In this document: piece by piece, positions 48,581 to 58,262 of the stretch | Layout: every line of letters begins with the position of its first letter | How positions within the stretch are numbered: position 1 is the first letter of the stretch | Origin: Glossina fuscipes | Lineage: Eukaryota > Arthropoda > Insecta > Diptera > Glossinidae | Direction of reading: 5' to 3' | Assembly (NCBI RefSeq): GCF_014805625.2 | Contig: NW_024003855.1 | Location: 310,001 to 374,000, forward strand | DNA: 64,000 nt | Notes under the pieces: model-generated | The model's input: only the letters and a program-made list of their open reading frames with translations | What the model was told of the DNA's origin: nothing | The model's database searches: none | Position numbers and translations under genes: made by a program

Positions 48581-48850
48581 AACGGCTTGCCGTTACTCTC
48601 ACAAGAGCAAGCATAGATCCCGCAAAATCATACGATTTTGCCTATGCTTGCAAGAGCAAAAGGAAAAAAAGGAGTACTGCAAAATCATACGATTTTGCCT
48701 GTACTTGCAAAAGCAAGCAAAGGTACCGCAAAATCATACGATTTTGCCTGTACTTGTAAGTAAGGAGATCAAAAAGAAAAAAAATAAACACATATACCGC
48801 AAGATCAATCGATTTACTCGCGGTACCACAAAATCGCATGATTTTGTCTA
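48581..48850. repeat. Array of hairpins built on CAAAATC-N4-GATTTTG
   Basis: Three hairpins share GCAAAATC-ATAC-GATTTTGC (48622-48641, 48679-48698, 48728-48747). A fourth reads ACAAAATC-GCAT-GATTTTGT (48828-48847), and a weaker one is AGATC-AATC-GATTT (about 48802-48815). Outer stems differ but still pair: CAAGCATAG with CTATGCTTG (48608-48616/48642-48650), AGTAC with GTACT (48673-48677/48701-48705), AGGTAC with GTACTT (48721-48726/48750-48755). Conservation of pairing rather than sequence points to selection on, or inheritance of, a structured element. Function unknown. Confidence 0.85.
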
Positions 48851-48999
48851 ACAGCATGCCGTTATTGCGCCGCTTGCGGTTGACACAGACCGACAGACAC
48901 CCTACCCAAGGTTTGTTCGCGGCCGTTACATGCTTTATGTTAGAATTACGAAACAGAAGATCACTTCATGGTTTAGTTTCCACAAAATTTGTTTCTGTT

Positions 49000-50220
49000 T
49001 CTAAGATGGACGAGTCGACGATGTTAAACCTATCCACGGCGGTGTGGCTGTAGTCCATACGCCATCCGTGGCGGAGAGGTAGAAGATTGCGTCTAATGAA
49101 AAGTTTTGGGACGTGGGCTTGACGTGTCTGTTGTTAACAAATTAGGCCCAAGAGTTTTGGTGCAGTCTGTGTCCATAAGAGAGAGGAGGTCCGTCCGTTT
49201 TTATGGATAAGTTGTAGGAGATGAATCTGAAAGGTTTATTCTCTAGTCGCCAAGAATTTGACGAGAAATTCTGCCTACTGCCAAAAGCACATCATCTAGA
49301 AGCCGGTAGGGCTGTCATGGATAGCCTATTGCTCGCTGATAGGGTGTACGCTGCGTGGACATAGTGTTGGTTTCGGTATATCAATGGAAAAGTCTGTGAC
49401 GATGCTACTGCAGGATAGCCTCTTGTCCGACACACCCCCAATGGGCGGAGTAAATGGTGTCAATCTAAGGTATGAGGGAGAAGCCAAGTAGCTAGGTATT
49501 ACCATGATAAGGGCAAGTTTGTTCCACACTTTGATAATGTTCAGGATAAATTTACGAATGTGGTAGCACAGATTCGTTGTGTCCTATGGTTCAAATACAG
49601 TATTACCATGCGTGCCATCCATACGTTGGTGTCTTTATTGCTTGTGCAACATATGGACTTCCCTTGTGGTGCCGGGACGTAATGATGTTGTAACACGAAA
49701 TAAGATTTTGAGCTGCCAGTGCATAATGTTATTGGCGTGTCTGCCCGTTTATAAGACGATCTCAGCCGACGCTTTCATGTACTGATGGGTGCACCCCCTC
49801 TGAACCTTGAAGCTTTACCATTTAGTTATGCCTACAGAATAAAGGGAGGTTTGCCTTCACTTTACGAGCTAAGAATTCACTATGTAGCAAGATTAAATTC
49901 TAGAGAACGTAAACCGTTATTAATGCAATGTGTCCGTGCCCTATAGCAATTTCATTTGGTAAAAAGTGAGAACGGTAGGATTACTTATAACTTCATTCCG
50001 GTGTCTCGTTTGCATAAAATCAACCGGGGCTTAGCTTTAACTTGCATATCGAGTTTCTACTGACAAGCTAGGGATCTTTGCATGCACTTATGCATGAAAG
50101 AGGCCGTTCTGAAGCTAGAGCTTGCCTATGTTGCGGTCTGGCCGAATATTGTAAACATGTGTTATTGGTTTGTCCTGTCCAAACTCTATTTTGACTGATT
50201 TATCCACAGTTTATTTTGAC
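49000..50220 (+). mobile_element. R1-like LINE relic: RT C-terminal region
   Basis: Degraded plus-strand sequence of another non-LTR element. Readable pieces in alternating frames are DSLLSDTPPMGGVNGV (about 49420), KILSCQCIMLLACLPVYKTISADA (about 49709-49775, in an open segment), GAPPL then LRIHYVARLNSRERKPLL (about 49870-49915), and near 50100-50170 the Cys/His C-terminal motif (ARACLCCGLAEYCKHVLLVCP in one frame). The LACLPVxKT-SxDA and RERKPLL blocks and the C-x-C-G...H-x-L-x-x-C motif resemble R1-clade RTs. Stops and frameshifts are frequent. The catalytic RT core is absent, so it is 5'-truncated. Confidence 0.65.
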
Positions 50221-51728
50221 TGTTACTGACTGACTAGGGGTGAGCCCTATAAGACTCCCACAGTGAACCACAATGTCCCTGGGCATTGTATTGACTGGTT
50301 TTTTATCTCTGCGGTTCCTTATGCAGATTCTATCTCATACCCCGTTTCAAGTCGTATTTGACCTGATGTAAAGCCTGACCGGAGTCTTTTATTGCTTTTT
50401 CTTTCATAACTTTTCTCATTTTAAATTTGAAACCACGCGTGTCAGGAGCCGCCGAAGCAATCTTCCAACCTGAAAGTGGTTACCCAAATCGAGCGAAGGG
50501 CCCCAGCTCGGTGTGGGGTTGCATAACAAGCGAGTGCCTGATCCAAAGAAAAATAGAAGTTTTAGGTAGATCTCGCCCTCACCAGGGATTCCCACTAACT
50601 TTTTCGCAAATCCAAGCTCTCTATTCGCGATTTCTAATGTTCTTAATACGAATGACGTCTGCTTGACGGCAGTACCCCCCAGAAAGGCAATCTTCATGTA
50701 AAGATTGGCGCCTGACACCCCTGAGGATAACATAAAAAGTGATCTTATTGCTAGAGTCCCATTTGCCCATTCGAAGGGTGTTAGCTTTTTCAAGTTGGCT
50801 CCACCTGAGCATAAAACTATTTCGTCCTTTAGGTTGTTAGTTCCCACTGAAAACAAGGAAATTTAGTTAACTAAACCATTGTGGCTGGTTGCATCCTTAA
50901 TAAAGGAATTCGTTCTTCATGGTCAACCCGCAATACTAATACGGTAGTTTTTGCACCGTCGAAAAACTCAATTTTTATTCAGGCCATGTAACTTTCATTT
51001 ACCAAAATGTTAGGGGCCTCAACTGAAAATTCGCTCCATTTTCTAAAATTCAGCGAGCACGGAGTATTTAGCTTTTACTGAAACTTGATTAAAGCCTGAT
51101 TTACGCTCATCGGAACTTTTTCATAATTCTTTCCACGTTTTCAGAAAGGATCGATTGGATTGCAGTGGTGGTGGTGTTTTAATTATCACATCTGCTGCAG
51201 TTCCGTCCAATCCATCCGAATTTCCTGCTCCTCCTGACGTTGATTTTATCGCCATTCGGGCGAAGATTGCCAGTAAACAGTTATGTGTAACTTGCGCTTA
51301 TATTCCCCCAAATGCGGATATGTCTATTTATGAGAAACGCGCTGCCCTCATTTGTGACGTGGCCGAAAAGTCTAAACCTGCTGATATAGATATAGCGATC
51401 ACTGCAATTTGCCACAAGACACTTGGTATTAGAGTGATAATTCTGGCTGTATAGTCCCTACTTTAACATGTAATAGAGCTATTGCGTTTTTCAATGGTTT
51501 AGTTGATCGTAATTTACTTAAATAAAGAAGTAGTCCAAATTATAATGGCAGGTTGCTTGATCTTTGCCTAGCTAATTTCCCAGAGATAGTTATAAATCGC
51601 TGTCCACCTTTCAGTGTACCCTCAGATAACTGTATCATTCAGCAGTTTGTATTTACTTTCATTACACCATGGCCATGGTTGGATCGCCCTAACGTGTCAA
51701 ATCCAACTTCTTCAAATAAACAATATGA

Positions 51729-52005
51729 TGTAGTGAAAACACTCAAATTTAATATTCTTTAAGTCTTTATTACGAATTTGGTTCTGACCATCACTGAGGT
51801 ATGGTCAGTATCTTATATAACTAATAATTGTAAAGCTAACTTAGCATAATAATACAATTAACTAGTTACGACTAAATTAGGCTAACTTAACTAGGTTACG
51901 TGTCGCAATTGAAATGAGAATGTAAACTTAGCAATAGTTAATAAAATTGGAACATAGCGATAATTTGTGTAAAGCGGTAGAGAGCGACAGCCCGATAATG
52001 CTACA
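51729..52005 (-). repeat. G5 3' LTR (277 bp)
   Basis: Plus-strand ends TGTAGTGAAAACAC and AATGCTACA. Differs from the other LTR at two sites only (AAATTTAAT against AAATTTGAT, and GTAAAGC against GTAATGC). Confidence 0.97.
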
Positions 52006-52016
52006 CCTTTCCTCTT
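52006..52016 (-). promoter_or_regulatory. G5 polypurine tract
   Basis: The minus strand reads AAGAGGAAAGG directly before the TGTAGCATT start of the 3' LTR, the position and composition of the plus-strand primer. Confidence 0.85.
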
Positions 52017-52388
52017 GGGAAGAATGATCTTTAGCAACAAATGATCATTCTTGGGTCCATCAATTATCGGTGCTATTGCCTCTACCGTGGTCCTATAATG
52101 TACATATATTATAAGTATGTATATATATAAAATTATTATATTATAAAAAATCCTTTTATTTATGTAGGGTTCTTATATGTGCTTATACCTTTAGATATAT
52201 TTTGTTTGTGTAGGCGCCTTACACTTATATGATTTATGAAGTTTCGTGATATGGTTTTAATCTATTTTTGTGTATTACATGATGTTTATTTTTGTTGTCT
52301 TTAATTTTAATGTTATCGTTATTCTTAATTTCTACGACTTTATACGGTCCTAAGTACTTATTCTGTATTTTATGCCCTACTTCATTTC

Positions 52389-53790
52389 TTACATAACTAG
52401 ATTGCCTACTTCTAGTGGAAAATTGTTACTTTTCCTATCGTAATTTATTTTTTGTTTTTCTTTTTTCTTATCTAATAGTAACCTAGCGCGCGCATATGCT
52501 ATATCTAATCTATATTTAGTTTCTTTAGCATAGTCGTCTATGTTATAAAGTGGGTCAATGGTTTTGCTGTGATTTGCTAATTGTGTTGGTGGCCTTGCAA
52601 ATACTAATTCATAAGGACAGTAATTGTGTGTTGTGTTAAAACAATATTGGAAATATTTTATCCAAATATCCCAATCATTCAATTCAGGCGATATATATGA
52701 GCGAATGTACTCATTGAACGTTCGGTGCTTGCGTTCCACCGTGCCGAGTGTCTGATGGTGGTGGGCTGTCGATGTTATATTTTCAATTTTGAGGTACTTA
52801 CATAAATCGTTCATTAGTGCATTCTTGTATTCGGTTCCTTGGTCCGTTACAAGTGTGTTCATGGGCCCGTAGTTGAGTATGAAGTTCTCAAAGATTGCCT
52901 TTGCTACGGTTTTAGCACTTTTATCTGTGACCGGAATTGTCACTAAATATTTGGTGAGGTCGCAAATTAGTGTTATCGCGTATTCATTACCTTTTTCTGT
53001 CCTTGGTAATGGGCCTATGGTGTCGACTACAACTGTATCGAAAGCAGTTGCTGGTGTTGGGGTTATGGTCATTGGGGTTTGGGTATGGGTTGTAATTTTG
53101 GCTTTTTGGCATAGCGAACATTCTTTGACATACTTGGCTATTGTTTTTGTCATTTGCGGCCAGTAATAGTACCTTCGTATTTTCCACAAGGTACGTGTGA
53201 TTCCAGTGTGACCCCCTTCTATTGGGTCATTGTGGTATTTTTGTAAAATGGTTTCGATTGCGGGCTTATTGTTTTTGTTTATAATTGTCACCTCTTGGAG
53301 TAGCGCTACTCTTATATTTTTTAATATCTTATTGCCCATTATTTTAAATTTGTTCTGCGATAGGGATTCGAAAATCCTCTCGCTTGGTGACACTTCGAAT
53401 TTCGAAAATTTTGTTATACCGGCTTGTGTTTCAAGCCTTTGGAAAAACTGACCTAAGTCGAGTTTTCCATTGGTATAAATGTCGTTTATTACGAATTTGG
53501 CAATTATTTTCCTCCCATGTTTCATGCAACATTTATCGGAGTCAAATTTTAATTGCACAAATTTCCGCACGTCATTATTATTAATGACTTTATAAACTTT
53601 GGGCGCCGCATTCTTATGTTCGCTTACATGTCGCTTTTCTGTGCCGTTATCTTTCTGCCGCGTTGCAGATCTTGTTACTACCGTATATAATTTACTGTTT
53701 ATTTTTTTCAGATCTTTAATTGTTATGCGGGATAGGGCGTCCGCTACGTAATTATCTCTCCCCTTGATTCGTATGTTTCCTTTCTTGTTG
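52389..53790 (-). CDS. pol: G5 pol remainder: RNase H end and integrase
   Basis: An open frame from about 53790 to a stop at 52389 (ATG/GTG choice is irrelevant, since it is part of a polyprotein). It begins with the RNase H end (GRDNYVADALSRI). Counting from 53570, the integrase zinc finger has H113, H121, C151, C154 (H-X7-H-X29-C-X2-C), and the catalytic core has D183, D243 and E279 (D-X59-D-X35-E), in VVVDTIGPLP, LVTDQGTEY and GTVERKHRTF. All key residues are present. The C-terminal GPY/F motif (YLGPYKVVEI) lies in another frame just past the stop, so one base has been lost or gained near 52397. The integrase is therefore nearly but not fully intact. Whether it was expressed is unknown, since the upstream pol is deleted. 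Confidence 0.9.
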
Positions 53791-54581
53791 TTTTTTTTTT
53801 TTTTTGTGTGTGTGGCACAAGGAATTTAATCTTTTGTGGAACAAAGAATTTAATCATCTTCAAATCTAAGTGAATAGATTCGAGCGATTTAGTAGTTCCT
53901 GGATGATTGCCAATTATTTTCAAATATTAAAACCATGCATAGTTTGATGTATTGACCTTTGGATGCTGTGACTGCTTGAGTTGTCGTCTGTACCTTCTTT
54001 CCGGAACTTGTTCTTGGAAATCTACTGTCTCCACATCGTCCCCTGATGGGAGAGGGTGGGCTTGTTCATAATATATCGGCGTGAAGGATGATTGCCGGTT
54101 GCCGGGTTCTGGGATATCGATGTCTTGCGGGGGAGGGGGGTCTATTGCGGGCGAGGGCTCATGTGGCCTGTGTGTTTATTTGGAGGGGTTGCTCTACACA
54201 GTTAGTGTCTCATTGGCCTGCTTTGAATATATTTTTTTTTTCTAGCCCCCCATAATAATGCAAAATTTGTAAAATAAATAGAAAAGATTAGTTTTCTTTC
54301 GTCCTTTTTCTCAATACACGGAGATATTTAAAGTAATCTGCTTAATGTTTTCTCCTTTTTATTTTGTTATGTTGTAGTGTTTATATTAACGACGTTTCTG
54401 TGTAAATTTTTATAAAATATAGTCCTATTCTGACTCTTAAATTAGACGCTCTATATATGTATATATATAAAAAAAAAATTTGTTTAAAAGCAAATAGTAT
54501 TGGAATAATTAAAAAAGTATTAAAAATTAACTTTAAATTTGTTTGTAAAAAGTTATATGCACTGTTAATTTATTATCCTTA

Positions 54582-54624
54582 AATAATATAATATAATATA
54601 ATATAATATAATATAATATAATTA
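54582..54624. repeat. (ATAAT)n microsatellite in G5 leader
   Basis: About eight pentanucleotide units, seen directly. Confidence 0.95.
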
Positions 54625-55374
54625 ATTATAAGGTATTTGCATCTCTGCTATATTTGCTAGAGTATACTTGCGGTTGATGTACTGTTGATCCCTCGTGGTT
54701 ACTTTCGGCGGCTCTGGCTATTGTTGAGCTGGCAGCTTCTTCCAATTGTGGAGTTTCTTGGATTTGAAGTTTCATTATTGTTGTTACCGCTTTGTTGTTG
54801 TTCATCAGTCGTATTTTTAATTTCTATTTTTTTTTTGATTTCTCGTATTTGTTTAATATTTAATTGCATATCTATGTATTACCACACTGCACCTCTGGCC
54901 ACTTTAGGTTTTTTTTTTTTCAGTTAATGTGAAGTTGGAATTTACTGGCTTTCTTTTCCATATAAGTGTTTCAAAAATGTATTTCACTTTTCCTTTTGTT
55001 ATTTATGTTTCAAAATCTGATATTATTGAGTTTAATCTAGATTTTGTATTAATCTCTTGCAATTTTTATTCATATGTTTTTTCACAACTGGACTAATTCC
55101 GTTAAACACGAAATTTCCTTTTTTTTTTGTGTTTTATTATATATGTGTTTTTTGTTTTTTAAAGTTCCTGCAATTTTCACAATATATATATAGATTGTTT
55201 TTTTTTTTTTAAATAGTTTCTTTTTATCCTTTCTTTTTTTTTTGTTTTTAAATTTCGTTTCCTTTGACAAGGCCTCCACAAATTAATTTTTTTTTTTTTT
55301 TTAAATTTCACCATGTAAAGTTTTTTTTCCTAGGATAATCTAGGACGCCAGTGAAAAAAAAAATTTCACCGACG

Positions 55375-55391
55375 TCCTGTCACGGTCGCCA
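55375..55391 (-). promoter_or_regulatory. G5 primer binding site (tRNA-Arg type)
   Basis: The minus strand reads TGGCGACCGTGACAGGA immediately inside the 5' LTR, like the primer site of 412/mdg1-type elements. Confidence 0.85.
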
Positions 55392-55668
55392 TGTAGTGAA
55401 AACACTCAAATTTGATATTCTTTAAGTCTTTATTACGAATTTGGTTCTGACCATCACTGAGGTATGGTCAGTATCTTATATAACTAATAATTGTAATGCT
55501 AACTTAGCATAATAATACAATTAACTAGTTACGACTAAATTAGGCTAACTTAACTAGGTTACGTGTCGCAATTGAAATGAGAATGTAAACTTAGCAATAG
55601 TTAATAAAATTGGAACATAGCGATAATTTGTGTAAAGCGGTAGAGAGCGACAGCCCGATAATGCTACA
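55392..55668 (-). repeat. G5 5' LTR (277 bp)
   Basis: Partner of 51729-52005; see there for the two differences. Ends TG...CA, followed by the ATGA target duplication. Confidence 0.97.
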
Positions 55669-56105
55669 ATGACTCTAATATAAAACCTCCATTTTTCTGC
55701 GTAAATCTCATCTTTCACACATTATGCTCGATTTTTCTTCGGGGAAGATTGGACCCCTGTTATCAATATAATAAAGCTAGCCATTTCTTCATCCGTTCCG
55801 ATTAAGCAACCAGGCTCTCGAAGCAGGTGATGTTATTTCAGCTTATGTCGAGCTATGTAGGGTGATTAATGATTATTAATCAACCCTTAAAATTAGGTAT
55901 TTTCTCTTTGTGTTACAAGAGTAGTTTCCTTTTTCCAGTTCACAAATATGGAAATAGACACCACGTTGAGAACTATTGGTACATCGCGAATTATTGCTCA
56001 GCATTTAGCTTTTGCTATCAAGTCTTATAATTCTTCATTCAAGCATGACTTTCGGAAAGAAATATCTGCAGTTACGAACCTGTTAGAGTTTTCAGGGCTT
56101 TTCCA

Positions 56106-56739
56106 GTGATAGGAACTTAACATTAAAAGATGTCAGACAAACACGTAATTTCGCAAGAACGCACTTTACGTTAGAGAACATTAAAATAGCTGCTGTGGTG
56201 ATATGCTTTAATTATTTGCGCGAACCTACTGAAAGGAGGCCACTGAACAGTGTAAAGTTTGTGCTTCTACTCACACACCAATTTAATATTTGTAAGGCTT
56301 CTGAAATTCACCAAAAATTCACAGGAAAAACACGCCAACTTCGTTTTTAAATTGCCATTATTTGTAGTCACACCCGTACAGTTATTAATTTAAACTTAAC
56401 AAAAGCAAAAGCACACAAAGCAACAGCTCCACTTTGCGTTCAGTGGTTCGTGCAATCCAAAATTTCTACAATTAATTAAATTTTTCGCGTTTGTTAAAAT
56501 TTTCGTTTGCTACTTAAAATAGCCGTAATGACTACAATATTTACTATAGACATAGAAAGCATGCCTGTTCATCGCAAGCAAGGAAAGTTGTCCACAACTG
56601 ACTTGATGTGGAAGTGCAGTTTTAGAATCAAAAACCACACACCACCCTGCACAATGTAAAAGGTCTTCAATGGTTTGTCCACCCATATAATATGTAGCGC
56701 GTATAAGCAAGCTTCTGCAAAATGATAATTTCTTACCTG
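56106..56739. other. Unassigned stretch
   Basis: No gene recognised. A 66-codon minus frame (56710-56510) has no motif. Confidence 0.4.
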
Positions 56740-57110
56740 AGATTTACTCTATTCCAAATTGGTAAGGCTTCTAAATCTTTATTTAGACGCTCCGGCCTGC
56801 ATTAAGTGAAAGGCACAATTTTATATCATAAGCGTACAATCAACTAAATGAAAACCATTCGTGAGTAAGGTAAGAACAGGGACTCTGTGCATATTCAGAC
56901 GAAACTTTTATTTCCATGTTGTAAGCAGCACTTTGACTAGGACTTCTTAAATAGACAGAAAATCATTTAACCAAGATATTTAAAAAGTCATATAAAGTAA
57001 GTTTACAGGTAAGTATGTCAGGATTGAGCTTATCAAAAGCTGTACTAAACGCGATTTAAATTAAGACATCCTGCTGTTCTGTGGCGAAAACATTTAAGGA
57101 TGTGAAAAAT
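56740..57110 (-). pseudogene. Jockey-like LINE RT fragment
   Basis: The minus strand reads AFSTAFDKLNPDIL (about 57050-57010; the family pattern is D-F-S-K-A-F-D-x-V-N-H-x-x-L), then YDFLNILVK and FSVYLRSPSQSAAYN, and later the RT box with catalytic sequence decayed (AYDIKLCLSLNAG, about 56850-56800). Several stops. The pattern is that of Jockey-group RT, distinct from LINE-A. Confidence 0.7.
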
Positions 57111-58262
57111 CAGTTCTAAAACATTTGTTACGATATACCTATTAACGATAAAGTGATTCTGACATAAGGAAATGACAAAATTTATTGAACATAGTAAAAT
57201 TTGTTATCAAGCTGCTAAACAGCGTAGATAAAACGCTAAGTTTGCCTTCAGCACTACACTTTCCTACAGCATGCCCACAGCCGTTCTCAAACCTGAGAGA
57301 AATGGGAGCACTTCCTAACGATCTCCAAAATATAGCAAAGGTTATCATTAAAATGAATATATTTGTCAGGCCTCAAAAAATCTCATCGTGTTTCTCGGAC
57401 ACACCGCAAACCATTCTCAAAAAAATACACCTGCACTTAATACTCTGTTGGGGAGACGAGCGGACAGAACTTATCCATCTAACCAAGTGGGCGCAATACC
57501 CAAGGTCGGTCTACATCCTACCCTACATATGGTCACTTAAGTCCTCAGACTGCTAAATCTTCTCTCCTCTCATAAGTAATGAATTTGCCACCTTCTTAGT
57601 ATATATAAAAATATCTAATATTAGATAATTATGAATAATATTAATAAAAAATTCCCTTTCTATATACTTACTTACATAAAGATGCAAGTGAAAATAGCTG
57701 TGGACGTTAAAAAAAAAAAGAAAAAAGTAAAGTAAATGAAATAAAAATCATAAGTGTTTCTGTATACAAACACAATACAAATGAACAAATACTCATACTA
57801 CGATGACCGCACAGTGTTGCTTGATCGGCTGTCGCTGGTTTACTGGCCCTTGAGGGTACTGGTAATTTTTCGGATTTGCTGAGGATGTGAGCATTGATTG
57901 TACTTTTTGCTGATGGTTATGAGATTAAGGTTGTGTTAGCAGGGGTACCGGCGAATATGCTTGCTATTACTTTTGTTTAATTCACTACTTAGTTCATTAT
58001 ATGTAAGTGGGCAATATTGTTTGCTGCTGACTGTAACACAAGTGCGTTAAATATATGCTGTTTTTATATTTTTACTTAAATTTCGATAAGAATTCTTTCA
58101 AAACGTTTTGTAAAAAATTAAGCAGGCAAGTAATCTTGTAGTTGAAAGTGAGTTAGCCTTCGCGCTTCAGCCGTTTTTGCCAAATAGCTGAACAAACCAG
58201 GGGAAGCTACATTTTTCGTATGGGATTACGACCCAGTTAAAAACATCTGTACAGATAAGTAT
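57111..58262. other. Unassigned stretch
   Basis: A 123-codon plus frame (57185-57556) shows no motif. On the minus strand 57960-57780 is Ala/Ser/Pro-rich and could be an ORF1 relic of a LINE, but evidence is weak. Confidence 0.35.

Larger units (their letters stand above)
53806..55391 (-). pseudogene. gag: G5 leader, gag N-terminus and protease scrap
   Basis: 53980-54130 matches the G1 gag N-terminus (12062-12210; CATCGTC and ATATCGGCGTGAA blocks). 53806-53905 matches G1 protease (10657-10720; GATTTAGTAGTTCC). The deletion between this and the integrase segment falls in a T-run (53790-53804). 54240-55391 is untranslated leader with several T-runs and an ATAAT microsatellite. Confidence 0.75.
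51729..55668 (-). mobile_element. Young, internally deleted gypsy element G5
   Basis: Complete ends: LTRs 51729-52005 and 55392-55668, each 277 bp with TG...CA termini and only 2 differences, flanked by ATGA (51725-51728, 55669-55672). It has a tRNA-Arg-type primer site inside the 5' LTR and a polypurine tract next to the 3' LTR. The interior is only 3.4 kb. From right to left it holds a leader, a gag N-terminus (about 54230-53930), a protease scrap (53905-53806), and then RNase H end plus integrase (53790-52389). Two deletions remove most of gag, protease and nearly all of RT. It is related to G1 but not identical. Low LTR divergence shows a recent insertion into LINE-A copy F. Confidence 0.93.
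50410..56105 (+). mobile_element. LINE-A copy F, split by gypsy G5
   Basis: The left part (50410-51728) carries ORF1 (TNDVCLTAVPPRKAIF near 50650, then RLAPDTPEDNIKSDLIARVP) and the endonuclease, starting near 50990, with an open 99-codon segment (51155-51454) including GGGVLIITSAAVPS and AYIPPNADMS. The right part (55669-56105) continues the LINE. After a gap in alignment it reads RIIAQHLAFAIKSYNSSF and AVTNLLEFSG (56005-56100), matching copy A RT. Between them sits G5 with a 4-bp target duplication. The copy ends at about 56105 without RT catalytic sequence or 3' UTR. The 5' edge at 50410 is approximate. Confidence 0.82.

Noticed and set aside
50416..50856. 146-codon minus-strand open frame
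   Set aside because: Antisense to LINE-A ORF1 of copy F, whose plus-strand motifs (LTAVPPRKAIF) match copy C; it is a shadow.
57185..57556. 123-codon plus-strand open frame
   Set aside because: No motif, no splice or promoter context, and AT-biased composition; lies among decayed LINE sequence.
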